14,702 nucleotides of DNA from assembly GCA_035712285.1 (NCBI GenBank), contig DASTBA010000069.1:1-14702 (forward strand). Reading direction: 5' to 3'. Each line of letters starts with the position of its first letter. Positions within the stretch are counted from its first letter, which is position 1. Source of the DNA: CAMLHP01 sp035712285. Lineage in GTDB: Bacteria > Gemmatimonadota > Gemmatimonadetes > Gemmatimonadales > GWC2-71-9. Below the pieces are notes generated by a model, which saw only the letters and a program-made list of their open reading frames with translations, searched no databases and was not told the DNA's origin. Position numbers and translations under genes: made by a program. Shown piece by piece: positions 1 to 6,107 of this stretch.

Positions 1-124
1 TCAGGATGTGGAAAGCGCAAGGAGAACAGCCGGACACTGCGGTACGCTGAACAGCACATGGGGCCGGAGCTCGGCAGAGCTTCGGTCCCCTCGCTCCGCT
101 CGGGGTGACAGGTCCTTCTTCCCA
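1..124. other. Non-coding stretch with a common-looking intergenic motif
   Basis: No convincing gene lies here; the open frames are short, Arg/Pro-rich and antisense-like. Positions 87-109 hold a motif reading CCCCTCGCTCCGCTCGGGG followed by TGAC. From memory, words of this type recur between genes in many environmental bacterial genomes; I cannot confirm copy number here. The stretch lies just downstream of the minus-strand ClC gene and may belong to its 3' region. Confidence 0.5.
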
Positions 125-187
125 CCTGCCCGCCCCGTCCGTCCTGCCCGCCTTGTCCGTCCTGCCCGTCCTGCCCGTCCTGTCAGT
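125..187. repeat. Tandem nonamer repeat, seven units (CCTGCCCGT type)
   Basis: Seven in-phase 9-base units run from 125 to 187. The best units are CCTGCCCGT (161-169 and 170-178); others vary by one to three bases. The last unit (179-187) contains TCA at 183-185, which is the TGA stop of the minus-strand ClC gene. The same nonamer family recurs at 4371-4426. The units show no hairpin with a T run, so a terminator role is not evident. Confidence 0.85.
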
Positions 188-1976
188 GTGCCTCATCCGC
201 CATCATCCGGTCATATGCGGCAGTGAGGTCATGGCGGCTCACGACGCCCACCACGCGGGCGCGGTCCCGCACCGAGACGACCGGCAGATAGTCCACATCG
301 GTGGCGCCCAGGTGGCGCATGGCGGTGAGCAGCGAGTCCTCGGGGGTCACCGGATTGGCGGCCATGCGGGCCAGATCGGCGGCCAGCACTGCGCCGGCCG
401 GCATGTCGGTATCCAGCTCGCGCAGCGTCTCGCGCGAGAGCATCCCTACCAGGCGACCGTGCGCATTGACGACCGGGAATTCGGTCTGGCGGCTGCCGCG
501 GGTGAGTTCCAGGATCGCAGCGACGTCGGCCCAGGCGGGAATGGTGATCGGGTCACGGTGATAGCACTCCGCCACCGTCGCGCGGGCGAGCACCGCCGCG
601 TCCGCACCCTGGGAGAGCACGACCCCGTGCCGCACCAGCCACTCGGTGTAGATGGATTCCGGATGCAGCCGGCGGCTCACCATGTAGGCGATGACACTGG
701 TGAGCATCAGCGGAAGGATGAGCGCGTAGTCACCGGTCATCTCGAACACCATGAAGATGGCGGTGAGCGGCGCATGCGTGGCGCCCGCCACGAGCCCCGC
801 CATGCCCACCAGCGCCATCGCGCCCGGCAGCACCGTGGACGACGGGAAGAGATGCTGGGCCATGAGGCCGATGGCCCCGCCAAACGTGGCGCCGATGAAC
901 AGCGCCGGCGTGAAGACACCGCCGGTTCCGCCGGCGCCGAAGGTGAATGCGGTGGCCAGCAGCTTGGCGGCGGTGAGTCCCAGCAGGAACAGGACCGAGC
1001 GCGAGGCGATGATGCCGAGGTTGAGACTCTCGTGGCCGTGGCCCCAGAGGTCCTGGCGGAAGAGCAGGTCCAGGGCACCGACCAGCACGGCGCCCAGGGC
1101 GATCCGCATCCACGGCGCGCGGAGCCGCGCAAAGAGATCCTGTGCCTTCCAGACGCCGCGCGAGTAGAGCACCGCCACGACGCCGGCGCCCAGGCCCAGC
1201 ACCACGTAGAGCAGCAGTTCCCACGCGCTATGCACCCCGAACTGGGCCGGCATCGCCAGGACCGGGCGGCTGCCGAAGATCGCCCGGCTCACCGTGGCGG
1301 CGAGAATGCTGCTCACCACGTACGGCGCGAGCGCCATCCCGCCGGCGGCCCCGGTGATCTTCTCGACGCCGAAGATGACGCCGGCGATGGGGGCGTTGAA
1401 CGCGGCCGAGAGACCCGCCGCGGCCCCGCAGCCCGCCAGCGTGCGGAGCCGGCCGGGCGAAGCCCGCATCCAGCGACCCAGCTTGCTCGCCGTCCCGGCG
1501 CCCAGCACCACCACCGGTCCTTCCGCGCCGACCGAACCGCCGGTACCGATCACCACCGCCGCCGCCGCGGTCTTCGCCAGCACCGGCACAATGGGGATGA
1601 CGCCGCCCTTCACGCTCACCCGGTACATCACGTCCGGGATGTTCTCGCCGTCGGAGCCGCGGGCGCCGCGCAACACCAGCCAGCGGCAGATCACCAGGCC
1701 CGCCGCCACGAAGGACGGAATGAGGATGACGTCAGCCACCGGCATCCGGATGGCGCCGCGCAGCACCAGATCCTGGATCAGGTCGATGAGGCGATAGAAC
1801 ACCGCGACGCCGACACCGACGGCCGCCCCGATGACGCCCGCCAGGATGACGAGCATGGTCTGCTCGTCATGACGCAGGGCGGCGATATTGGACGAAAGCA
1901 CCCGCGCGGCATTGAAGAGCGGGGCAGTGGCGGCGACGAGGGGTCCTGATTCAGCGCCGGGGTCGGAACTGGCCAT
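183..1976 (-). CDS. ClC-family chloride channel/transporter with C-terminal CBS pair
   Basis: Integral inner-membrane ClC protein of 597 aa, predicted to move Cl- or a related anion. Visible ClC signatures are the gating motif GAEGP (residues 150-154, Glu152 matching the ClC-ec1 gating Glu148), the FNAPIAGVIF helix (193-202), the GxFxP loop (353-357) and Tyr443 in the position of the pore Tyr445. Two CBS domains occupy about 467-522 and 531-590 and usually bind adenine nucleotides. Two positions are odd. The GSGIP selectivity loop reads GENIP (110-114), so the pore Ser is Glu. The internal proton-glutamate position (ClC-ec1 Glu203) appears to be Lys206. The ATG at 1976 is chosen because a TATGTT box sits 5 bases upstream; an in-frame TTG at 1982 is the alternative. 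It is divergent from the OsmC-type gene. Confidence 0.95.
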   Translation of the reverse strand: MASSDPGAESGPLVAATAPLFNAARVLSSNIAALRHDEQTMLVILAGVIGAAVGVGVAVFYRLIDLIQDLVLRGAIRMPVADVILIPSFVAAGLVICRWLVLRGARGSDGENIPDVMYRVSVKGGVIPIVPVLAKTAAAAVVIGTGGSVGAEGPVVVLGAGTASKLGRWMRASPGRLRTLAGCGAAAGLSAAFNAPIAGVIFGVEKITGAAGGMALAPYVVSSILAATVSRAIFGSRPVLAMPAQFGVHSAWELLLYVVLGLGAGVVAVLYSRGVWKAQDLFARLRAPWMRIALGAVLVGALDLLFRQDLWGHGHESLNLGIIASRSVLFLLGLTAAKLLATAFTFGAGGTGGVFTPALFIGATFGGAIGLMAQHLFPSSTVLPGAMALVGMAGLVAGATHAPLTAIFMVFEMTGDYALILPLMLTSVIAYMVSRRLHPESIYTEWLVRHGVVLSQGADAAVLARATVAECYHRDPITIPAWADVAAILELTRGSRQTEFPVVNAHGRLVGMLSRETLRELDTDMPAGAVLAADLARMAANPVTPEDSLLTAMRHLGATDVDYLPVVSVRDRARVVGVVSRHDLTAAYDRMMADEAH

Positions 1977-1981
1977 CGCCA

Positions 1982-1987
1982 AACATA
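1982..1987 (-). promoter_or_regulatory. Putative -10 box of a leaderless ClC transcript
   Basis: On the minus strand TATGTT lies 5 bases before the ATG at 1976, and no Shine-Dalgarno sequence is present. A TANNNT box this close to ATG is the geometry of leaderless promoters known from Actinobacteria and Deinococcus. No clear -35 is visible. Confidence 0.4.
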
Positions 1988-2029
1988 AGCACTAGCATTG
2001 GCGGCTCACCGTCATGCGGAGCCGTACTG

Positions 2030-2533
2030 GTGCGTCAGGATGACTTGAAGGCGTTGCAGGCCCCCTTGAAGGAACTCTATCGCGCCGAGCCGGAGCGGGC
2101 GCTCGTCACCCTCACGGCCGACGCTGCGCTGGATGACACGGGCATCAGCTGCCGCGTGGACACCGGTCGCGCGCTGGTGGAGGCGGGGCTGCATCCGGCG
2201 ACCGGCGGCACCGGACTGGAAGTCTGCTCCGGCGACCTGCTGCTGCAGGCGCTGGTGGCGTGTGCCGGCGTCACCCTCCGCGCCGTGGCCACCGCGACCG
2301 GCATTCCGGTCCGTGCCGGCCGCGTTCATGCCGAGGGTGATCTCGATTTCCGGGGAACGCTGGGCGTGAGCAAGGAGGCACCGGTCGGCTTCCGCGCCAT
2401 CCGTCTGCGGTTCGAGCTCGAGAGCGATGCCAATGCGGAACAGCTGGCCACCCTGCTCCGGCTCACGGAGCGATACTGCGTGGTGCTGCAGACGATCAGG
2501 GGAACGCCGGAGGTGGATGTGGAGAGGGGTTAG
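2030..2533 (+). CDS. OsmC family protein (peroxiredoxin-like)
   Basis: A 167-aa cytoplasmic protein of the OsmC/Ohr superfamily, whose members reduce organic hydroperoxides with two conserved cysteines. Cys78 lies in a helix reading LLQALVACAGVTLRA and Cys150 lies in ERYCVV; both match the family positions. The segment around 53-68 (HPATGGTGLEVCSGD) resembles the start of the core OsmC domain. Length is typical. The start is GTG at 2030, supported by GGAG at 2018-2021 with 8-base spacing. The gene is divergent from the ClC gene with 53 bases between starts. The exact subfamily (Ohr, OsmC or YhfA-like) cannot be settled by eye. Confidence 0.88.
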   Translation: MRQDDLKALQAPLKELYRAEPERALVTLTADAALDDTGISCRVDTGRALVEAGLHPATGGTGLEVCSGDLLLQALVACAGVTLRAVATATGIPVRAGRVHAEGDLDFRGTLGVSKEAPVGFRAIRLRFELESDANAEQLATLLRLTERYCVVLQTIRGTPEVDVERG

Positions 2534-2545
2534 GGGAAAATGAAA

Positions 2546-2573
2546 CGGCCACCCAGTCGTGGCTGGATGGCCG
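2546..2573. terminator. Hairpin after the OsmC-type gene
   Basis: An 11-position stem (CGGCCACCCAG with CTGGATGGCCG, one A/C mismatch) and a 6-base loop begin 12 bases after the stop codon. On the plus strand no T run follows. On the minus strand the stem is followed by TTTCATTTT, so it could also stop transcription arriving from the other side. Confidence 0.45.
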
Positions 2574-3016
2574 CTTCGCGCAGTGACAGGCCGAGGGCAG
2601 AGCTTGCGCCGCTGTTCTTCTCCCGCGCGCCGCCGCCGGTTGCCCGATCGGGAGGACACGGACGAGGCCTCGACGTTGATCCCCAGGCCGGATGGCCATC
2701 CCACCTGGTTCATCGCTGCTGGCGCTGTGAGTCCGGCCGAGTCGCGGACCGGCCGTTCACACGGCACTCCGAGGCGCCAGATCGGAGCGGGTGAGGCACG
2801 CGACTGGCCTCACCTGTTCAGCTGGATCTCTCTCGGTCTCACCGGCTGACGAAACCCTTGGGAAGTCCGCCCGCCTCCACCGCGCACCCAGCCGAACCGC
2901 CAACCGCCGTCCATACGAACCCGGAGCCCGTACAGCAGACGATTCGCGTATCACAACATTGCATTTCTGACAGAATCTCGCAAGTGCCTGATTTCATTCG
3001 GTTTACGCCAATTCCA

Positions 3017-3118
3017 TGTGGATTGGATGTGGACGCCCAAATGCCGATCCGGTGGGCGCCTGCAGCATCCTTTCCACACGCTGTTGAGATGTGTATCCAC
3101 ATGGACACATCGTCCACA
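3017..3118. promoter_or_regulatory. Cluster of five TGTGGA/TCCACA hexamers with a dyad (DnaA-box-like)
   Basis: The core TCCACA occurs at 3073-3078, 3096-3101 and 3113-3118. Its complement TGTGGA occurs at 3017-3022 and 3028-3033. Two 9-mers are close to the DnaA box TTATCCACA: CTTTCCACA (3070-3078, one mismatch to TTWTNCACA) and GTATCCACA (3093-3101, one mismatch). The 3088-3111 segment also forms a dyad: GATGTG/CACATC outer arms and TCCA/TGGA inner arms. This could bind DnaA or another factor. No dnaA, dnaN or partition gene is nearby, so an origin role is only a possibility. Confidence 0.4.
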
Positions 3119-3123
3119 ACAGA

Positions 3124-3147
3124 AAAGGACGGCTCACGCCGTCCTTT
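3124..3147 (-). terminator. Intrinsic terminator of the 3171-4354 minus-strand pair
   Basis: A perfect 10-bp stem (AAAGGACGGC with GCCGTCCTTT) surrounds a 4-base loop. On the minus strand it lies 23 bases beyond the stop codon and the 3' arm runs into TTTT. It fits a rho-independent terminator for the two genes ending at 3171. Confidence 0.85.
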
Positions 3148-3170
3148 CACCAACGCTTACGCCGCCCAGC

Positions 3171-3746
3171 TCAGCCGGTGATCGGGTCGGGATGGGATCC
3201 GAGCGGTGGATTGGGAATGAGAAGGGCCTTGAAGAACCCTGCCACCGCGCCCTCGTACCGGAACAGTTCGGCCTTCACCGGCTGAAGCCGCGCGTTGCCG
3301 TAATCCCGGATCTCCTGGCCTTTGCTGCCGGCGGCCATGGTGCCGAAGCGTTTGCTGCACTCGGCCAGCGCCTCGCTCAGCTGGGTGAGCCCGCCCAGCA
3401 GGCGCACCTGCTGATCTCGCTGGAGTCCGGTCTGCATCTCCGCGCCCTTCACCGCCGCCGTTGTCGCCGGCACGTTGCGGCTCGCCGCTTCGCAGCGGCG
3501 CGCGAGTTCGCGCGCCCGGGAGATGAGCGCCGCATCCGACGTGGTGCGGAAGTCCCGCTCCATGCGGGCACCGGCACCCGACACCATCGCCAGCGAGTCA
3601 CGGAGCTGGTAGATCGTGGCACGCAGCCCTGATTCAGCCGGCGTGAGTTCACGGTCCGGCCGGATCACTGCCGCCTGTGCCTGGAGCGGAGCTGCGCCCA
3701 GCACCAGCATCCCCGCCATCAGCCCAACGGACTTCCATCGCATCAT
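3171..3746 (-). CDS. Exported hypothetical protein, helical
   Basis: A 191-aa protein of unknown function. The N-terminus MMRWKSVGLMAGMLVLGAAP followed by LQAQA is a clear signal peptide with likely cleavage after AQA, so it is probably periplasmic. The mature part looks mainly alpha-helical, with two cysteines in ARRCEAA and LAECSKR that could form a disulfide; I recognise no domain. The ATG at 3746 overlaps the TGA of the upstream gene in an ATGA junction, which argues for translational coupling and for this start. The frame stays open upstream to about 4460, but that part overlaps the upstream gene and is not real. A terminator follows at 3124-3147. Confidence 0.75.
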   Translation of the reverse strand: MMRWKSVGLMAGMLVLGAAPLQAQAAVIRPDRELTPAESGLRATIYQLRDSLAMVSGAGARMERDFRTTSDAALISRARELARRCEAASRNVPATTAAVKGAEMQTGLQRDQQVRLLGGLTQLSEALAECSKRFGTMAAGSKGQEIRDYGNARLQPVKAELFRYEGAVAGFFKALLIPNPPLGSHPDPITG

Positions 3747-4354
3747 GTCTCGGATCCCACTTCGATATAACGCCAGGAGGGCTCGCCCCCGCTGGCCGTG
3801 AAGAGCACGCCCGCGGCACTCACCGCGAACCATCCGCCCACCATGGCGCAGGGCGGCTCGACATGCTCGAGGATCGGCCCCAGCCAGCGCCGCAGATATC
3901 GTACTTCCGGCGCCCGCCGGCCGAGCATCGCGACCAGGGCGCCGGCGCCGCTCGTGGCACGCAGGAAATGCGCCACGGCATGCGCCCGCTGACTGAATTC
4001 CACCGCCTTCACGCCCGGTTCGTCGAACAGTACCGCGCCCTCGAACACATCCATCGGCGGCGCATCGAGCCGGGGACCGAGATAGACGAAGCGGCGGCCG
4101 CCTTCGGCCTTGCGCTCGATCACCGCGGCAGCCGTCTCGGCCGTGAGCCGGGCCGCATGGAGGGTGTCCTCGTCCCGGAGGATCCCCACCGCCCCGGTCC
4201 ACTCCAGCGCCGACAGGGCGTTCTCCACGGGGCACCCGTAGGCGTCGTCGAAGGCAAGAAGCCGCGGGGCTTCCCCCGCCCGCATGACGAAGTGGGCGAG
4301 CCCCTCGGCCCGGTCGGCAAAGGTCCGGATGACCAGCGTGGATGGGGTGGGCAT
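3743..4354 (-). CDS. Conserved-looking hypothetical protein, cytoplasmic
   Basis: A 203-aa protein with no recognised domain, signal peptide or membrane segment. It has balanced composition and a plausible alpha/beta pattern, including blocks such as RLLAFDDAYGCPVENAL and RRFVYLGPRLDAPP, and codon use typical of the window. The ATG at 4354 is chosen over an upstream in-frame ATG at 4426 because residues encoded upstream are nonamer repeat (MGGMGRMG-like). TATCTT lies 6 bases before this ATG and there is no Shine-Dalgarno. Its TGA overlaps the ATG of the exported protein downstream, so the two are probably one operon. Function unknown; being divergent from a DNA-alkylation repair gene is a weak clue at most. 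Confidence 0.75.
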   Translation of the reverse strand: MPTPSTLVIRTFADRAEGLAHFVMRAGEAPRLLAFDDAYGCPVENALSALEWTGAVGILRDEDTLHAARLTAETAAAVIERKAEGGRRFVYLGPRLDAPPMDVFEGAVLFDEPGVKAVEFSQRAHAVAHFLRATSGAGALVAMLGRRAPEVRYLRRWLGPILEHVEPPCAMVGGWFAVSAAGVLFTASGGEPSWRYIEVGSET

Positions 4355-4360
4355 AGGGGA

Positions 4361-4366
4361 AAGATA
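4361..4366 (-). promoter_or_regulatory. Putative -10 box of a leaderless transcript
   Basis: TATCTT on the minus strand ends 6 bases before the ATG at 4354. No Shine-Dalgarno lies in between. The identical box and spacing recur before the gene starting at 12198. The -35 region falls in the nonamer repeat and shows no consensus. Confidence 0.42.
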
Positions 4367-4370
4367 GCGG

Positions 4371-4426
4371 GATGGGCGAGATGGGCGGAACCTGCCCGTC
4401 TGGCCCATCCTGCCCATCCCGCCCAT
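4371..4426. repeat. Nonamer repeats in inverted arrangement between divergent genes
   Basis: Two units read GATGGGCGA and GATGGGCGG (4371-4388). After two bases come four units of the complementary type, CCTGCCCGT, CTGGCCCAT, CCTGCCCAT and CCCGCCCAT (4391-4426). This is the family seen at 125-187 (CCTGCCCGT is exact), but here in both orientations, so the spacer can fold back. It fills the promoter region between the genes starting at 4354 and 4435. Confidence 0.8.
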
Positions 4427-4434
4427 CTTGAACC

Positions 4435-4971
4435 GTGCCCCTCACCCTCGAAACGACCACCTACGCCTCCCCTATCGGTCCCCTTTCGCTGATCGAGGGG
4501 CCGGAGGGGCCGCTGGCCGTCGAGTTCCCATCCCGGACCGGCCGCCTGCATTGGCGGATCGCCATCCGAGGCGCGGTGCCGGAGATCCGGGTGGCCGAGG
4601 GTGGATGCGACGCGACCGCGGCACGGCTGGACGAGTACTTCAGCGGGGATACGCGACGGTTTCCGTTTCCCGGCTACCTGCTGCGCTGGTTCGATCTTTC
4701 CCCGGCACAGGTCGCGGTGTACCGCGCCCTCTGTCACATCCCCTTTGGCGAGACGCGCGCCTACGACGACATCGCCCGGCTGACCGGCCAGCATCCGCGC
4801 ATCGTGGGGCAGATGGTGGGCGCCAATCCGCTGGCCATCCTGGTTCCCTGCCACCGCGTGGTGGGCAAGCGGGGCTCGCTCACGGGATACGGGGGCGGGC
4901 TCAACCGAAAGCGCTGGCTGCTCGCCCATGAAGTCCGGCACGGCCGCGTGGTGCTCCGCCGGGAATCGTGA
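4435..4971 (+). CDS. ogt: Methylated-DNA--[protein]-cysteine S-methyltransferase
   Basis: Suicidal DNA-repair protein that transfers the alkyl group of O6-alkylguanine (or O4-alkylthymine) to its own cysteine. The active-site motif PCHRV is at 138-142 (Cys139), inside the family block VGANPLAILVPCHRVVGKRG. The helix-turn-helix region (SPAQVAVYRALCHIPFGETR) precedes it and GYGGGLNRKRWLLAHE follows. At 178 aa it has the usual Ogt/MGMT length and no AdaA-type regulatory domain. The start is GTG at 4435. There is no Shine-Dalgarno; CATCTT lies 5 bases upstream, similar to the leaderless boxes elsewhere in the window. No terminator is seen before the cold-shock leader. Confidence 0.95.
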   Translation: MPLTLETTTYASPIGPLSLIEGPEGPLAVEFPSRTGRLHWRIAIRGAVPEIRVAEGGCDATAARLDEYFSGDTRRFPFPGYLLRWFDLSPAQVAVYRALCHIPFGETRAYDDIARLTGQHPRIVGQMVGANPLAILVPCHRVVGKRGSLTGYGGGLNRKRWLLAHEVRHGRVVLRRES

Positions 4972-4991
4972 ATCCGCCAGGGTCCGCCATA

Positions 4992-5128
4992 TTGACAACC
5001 ATCCACCCGGGCACAAGGTTAGACCTCGCGAGCGCAGGTGCCTCGGCGTCGACGTTCTGATTGCCTGGCCACCCGGGCCAGGAGTTTGACCGGGGCCTGG
5101 CGGCCCCCTACAGCAGAGGTTTTCGGCA
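4992..5128 (+). promoter_or_regulatory. Promoter and structured 5' leader of the cold-shock gene
   Basis: A consensus -35 TTGACA is at 4992-4997; 17 bases later AAGGTT (5015-5020) is a poor -10. The leader of about 100 bases contains two hairpins. One is CCTGGCC/GGCCAGG at 5064-5082. The other is GGGGCC/GGCCCC at 5092-5107. The SD AGAGG (5115-5119) lies 9 bases before the ATG. Long structured leaders are typical of cspA-type mRNAs, where folding controls translation with temperature; that role here is inferred. Confidence 0.5.
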
Positions 5129-5329
5129 ATGGCGAAGGGCACGGTAAAGTGGTTCAATGACGCGAAGGGCTTCGGGTTCATCGCGCAGGAGGGCGGCAAG
5201 GATGTGTTCGTCCACCACACCGCCATCACGATGGATGGGTTCCGGTCCCTCTCCGAGGGAGACCAGGTGGAGTTCGACATCGTCGAGGGCCCGAAGGGGC
5301 TCCAGGCAGCGAACGTCCGCAAGGCCTGA
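5129..5329 (+). CDS. Cold-shock protein (CspA family)
   Basis: A 66-aa single cold-shock domain, the standard length of CspA-type RNA chaperones that bind single-stranded nucleic acid and melt mRNA structure. Both RNA-binding motifs are intact: RNP1 KGFGFI (residues 13-18) and RNP2 VFVHH (26-30). The N-terminus MAKGTVKWFNDAKGFGFI is typical. The start is fixed by the family N-terminus and by AGAGG 9 bases upstream. It has its own leader and a strong terminator, so it is monocistronic. Which Csp paralogue this is, and whether it is cold-inducible, cannot be told from sequence. Confidence 0.97.
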   Translation: MAKGTVKWFNDAKGFGFIAQEGGKDVFVHHTAITMDGFRSLSEGDQVEFDIVEGPKGLQAANVRKA

Positions 5330-5350
5330 TCCCGCGCCGTTGCGCTGAGG

Positions 5351-5383
5351 ACGCCGCGCCGGGCACCCCGCCCGGCGCGGCGT
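5351..5383 (+). terminator. Strong intrinsic terminator after the cold-shock gene
   Basis: A perfect 14-bp GC-rich stem (ACGCCGCGCCGGGC with its complement, 5351-5364 and 5370-5383) encloses a 5-base loop and is followed by CGTTCTT. It begins 22 bases after the stop codon. Confidence 0.85.
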
Positions 5384-5426
5384 CGTTCTTGCCACATCAG
5401 CCCCCGACCTCTGCCAGGATACCTTC

Positions 5427-5981
5427 ATGCACTTCGGCCATTCCCTGCTCCGGCGAGCCCTCACCGCCCTTGGCGCCGCCGCCGCCGTCTGCTTTGCCGA
5501 CACTGCCCGTGCTCAGGCGCAAGCCGTTGCAGTGGACACCAGCGCCCTGCAATTCCTCGGGTTCCAGCCCGGCCAGCAGCTCGCCGCGGTGGCCAGCCGG
5601 ATGCGCAGCCTCGGCGGTTCGGCACTCAAGTGCGACCGTGCACGCGCCGACCGGCGGGTGACCGAATGTCGCGGCACCGTGCCCGACCCGGTGCGGGGCA
5701 GCAACGTCAACGTGTGGCTTTCCGCCATCGACTCGTCGGCCGCCATCCTTACGCTGTCATCGAATGTGGCCGCCGACCAGCTGGACAGCTGGCGCGGCGC
5801 ACTGGAGCACGAGTACGGCCGGGTGGGAGCGCGGGTCCAGGGCCCGCAGTGGATGATGCAGTGGGTGCGCCAGGGCCGGATGATGCGGCTGACCTGGCGG
5901 GTGTCCACCTCGGAGCGCGTGGCTTCGGTGAGCCTGGTGGACGGCCATGTCCTGGACGCCTGGGGCGCGACCAAGTCCTGA
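5427..5981 (+). CDS. Exported hypothetical protein
   Basis: A 184-aa protein with an N-terminal signal peptide: basic MHFGHSLLRR, a hydrophobic stretch rich in Ala, then a cut site around DTARAQAQA. The mature region has no domain I recognise. It contains two cysteines in KCDRARADRRVTECRG that are well placed for a disulfide, and a Trp/Met-rich segment (QWMMQWVRQGRMMRLTWR). The ATG at 5427 has AGGA at 5416-5419, 7 bases upstream. It is flanked by terminators on both sides (5351-5383 and 5997-6029), so it is probably its own transcription unit. Likely periplasmic; function unknown. Confidence 0.8.
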   Translation: MHFGHSLLRRALTALGAAAAVCFADTARAQAQAVAVDTSALQFLGFQPGQQLAAVASRMRSLGGSALKCDRARADRRVTECRGTVPDPVRGSNVNVWLSAIDSSAAILTLSSNVAADQLDSWRGALEHEYGRVGARVQGPQWMMQWVRQGRMMRLTWRVSTSERVASVSLVDGHVLDAWGATKS

Positions 5982-5996
5982 TTCCGCATGCTTACG

Positions 5997-6029
5997 GGGG
6001 GCCGCCACGGGGCGGCCCTCTTTTTTTTT
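5997..6029 (+). terminator. Intrinsic terminator with nine Ts
   Basis: A 10-bp stem with one G-T pair (5997-6006 with 6011-6020) and a 4-base loop is followed by nine Ts at 6021-6029. It ends the exported hypothetical gene. The T run flows into TTGACG (6028-6033), a possible -35 for the next gene, but no good -10 follows. Confidence 0.93.
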
Positions 6030-6107
6030 GACGCCTCCTCTCCTAACGTATTGCGCTGGTCCCCCTCACTTCATCGCGGCGGCCCGATCTGCCCGCGGAG
6101 ATTCCGA

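Larger units (their letters stand above)
2534..3170. other. 637-base gene-free gap between convergent genes
   Basis: Neither strand carries a believable gene: short frames here have no recognisable domains, signal peptides or ribosome-binding sites. No tRNA or rRNA is visible. The first 300 bases are GC-rich. From about 2930 composition drops; I count 26 G+C in 60 bases at 2941-3000, well below the surrounding genes. That dip leads into a cluster of TCCACA hexamers and then into a terminator. Since flanking genes converge here, no promoter region is required, so the AT-rich part is unexplained. Confidence 0.6.

Noticed and set aside
105..1949. Long plus-strand open frame (614 codons) opposite the ClC gene
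   Set aside because: The product is Arg/His/Gly-rich with no domain, and it is antisense to a clear ClC protein. High GC makes such shadow frames common.
2012..2767. Minus-strand frame across the OsmC-type gene and the following gap
   Set aside because: Mostly antisense to the OsmC-type gene, biased composition, no start signal and no domain.
3017..3118. A firm call of chromosomal replication origin
   Set aside because: No dnaA, dnaN, gyrB, rpmH or parAB is nearby and the boxes are imperfect. Kept only as a candidate binding cluster.
2534..3170. tRNA or other structured RNA gene in the gap
   Set aside because: No cloverleaf, T-arm GGTTCRANNCC word or known RNA motif could be found by eye.
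3171..4460. Single 429-codon minus-strand frame covering two genes
   Set aside because: Its upstream part overlaps the gene at 3743-4354 in another frame and is Arg/Gly-rich. The signal peptide starting at 3746 marks the real N-terminus.
4120..5397. Long minus-strand frame opposite the alkyltransferase and cold-shock genes
   Set aside because: It is antisense to two certain genes and runs through repeats and the cold-shock leader; no domain is visible.
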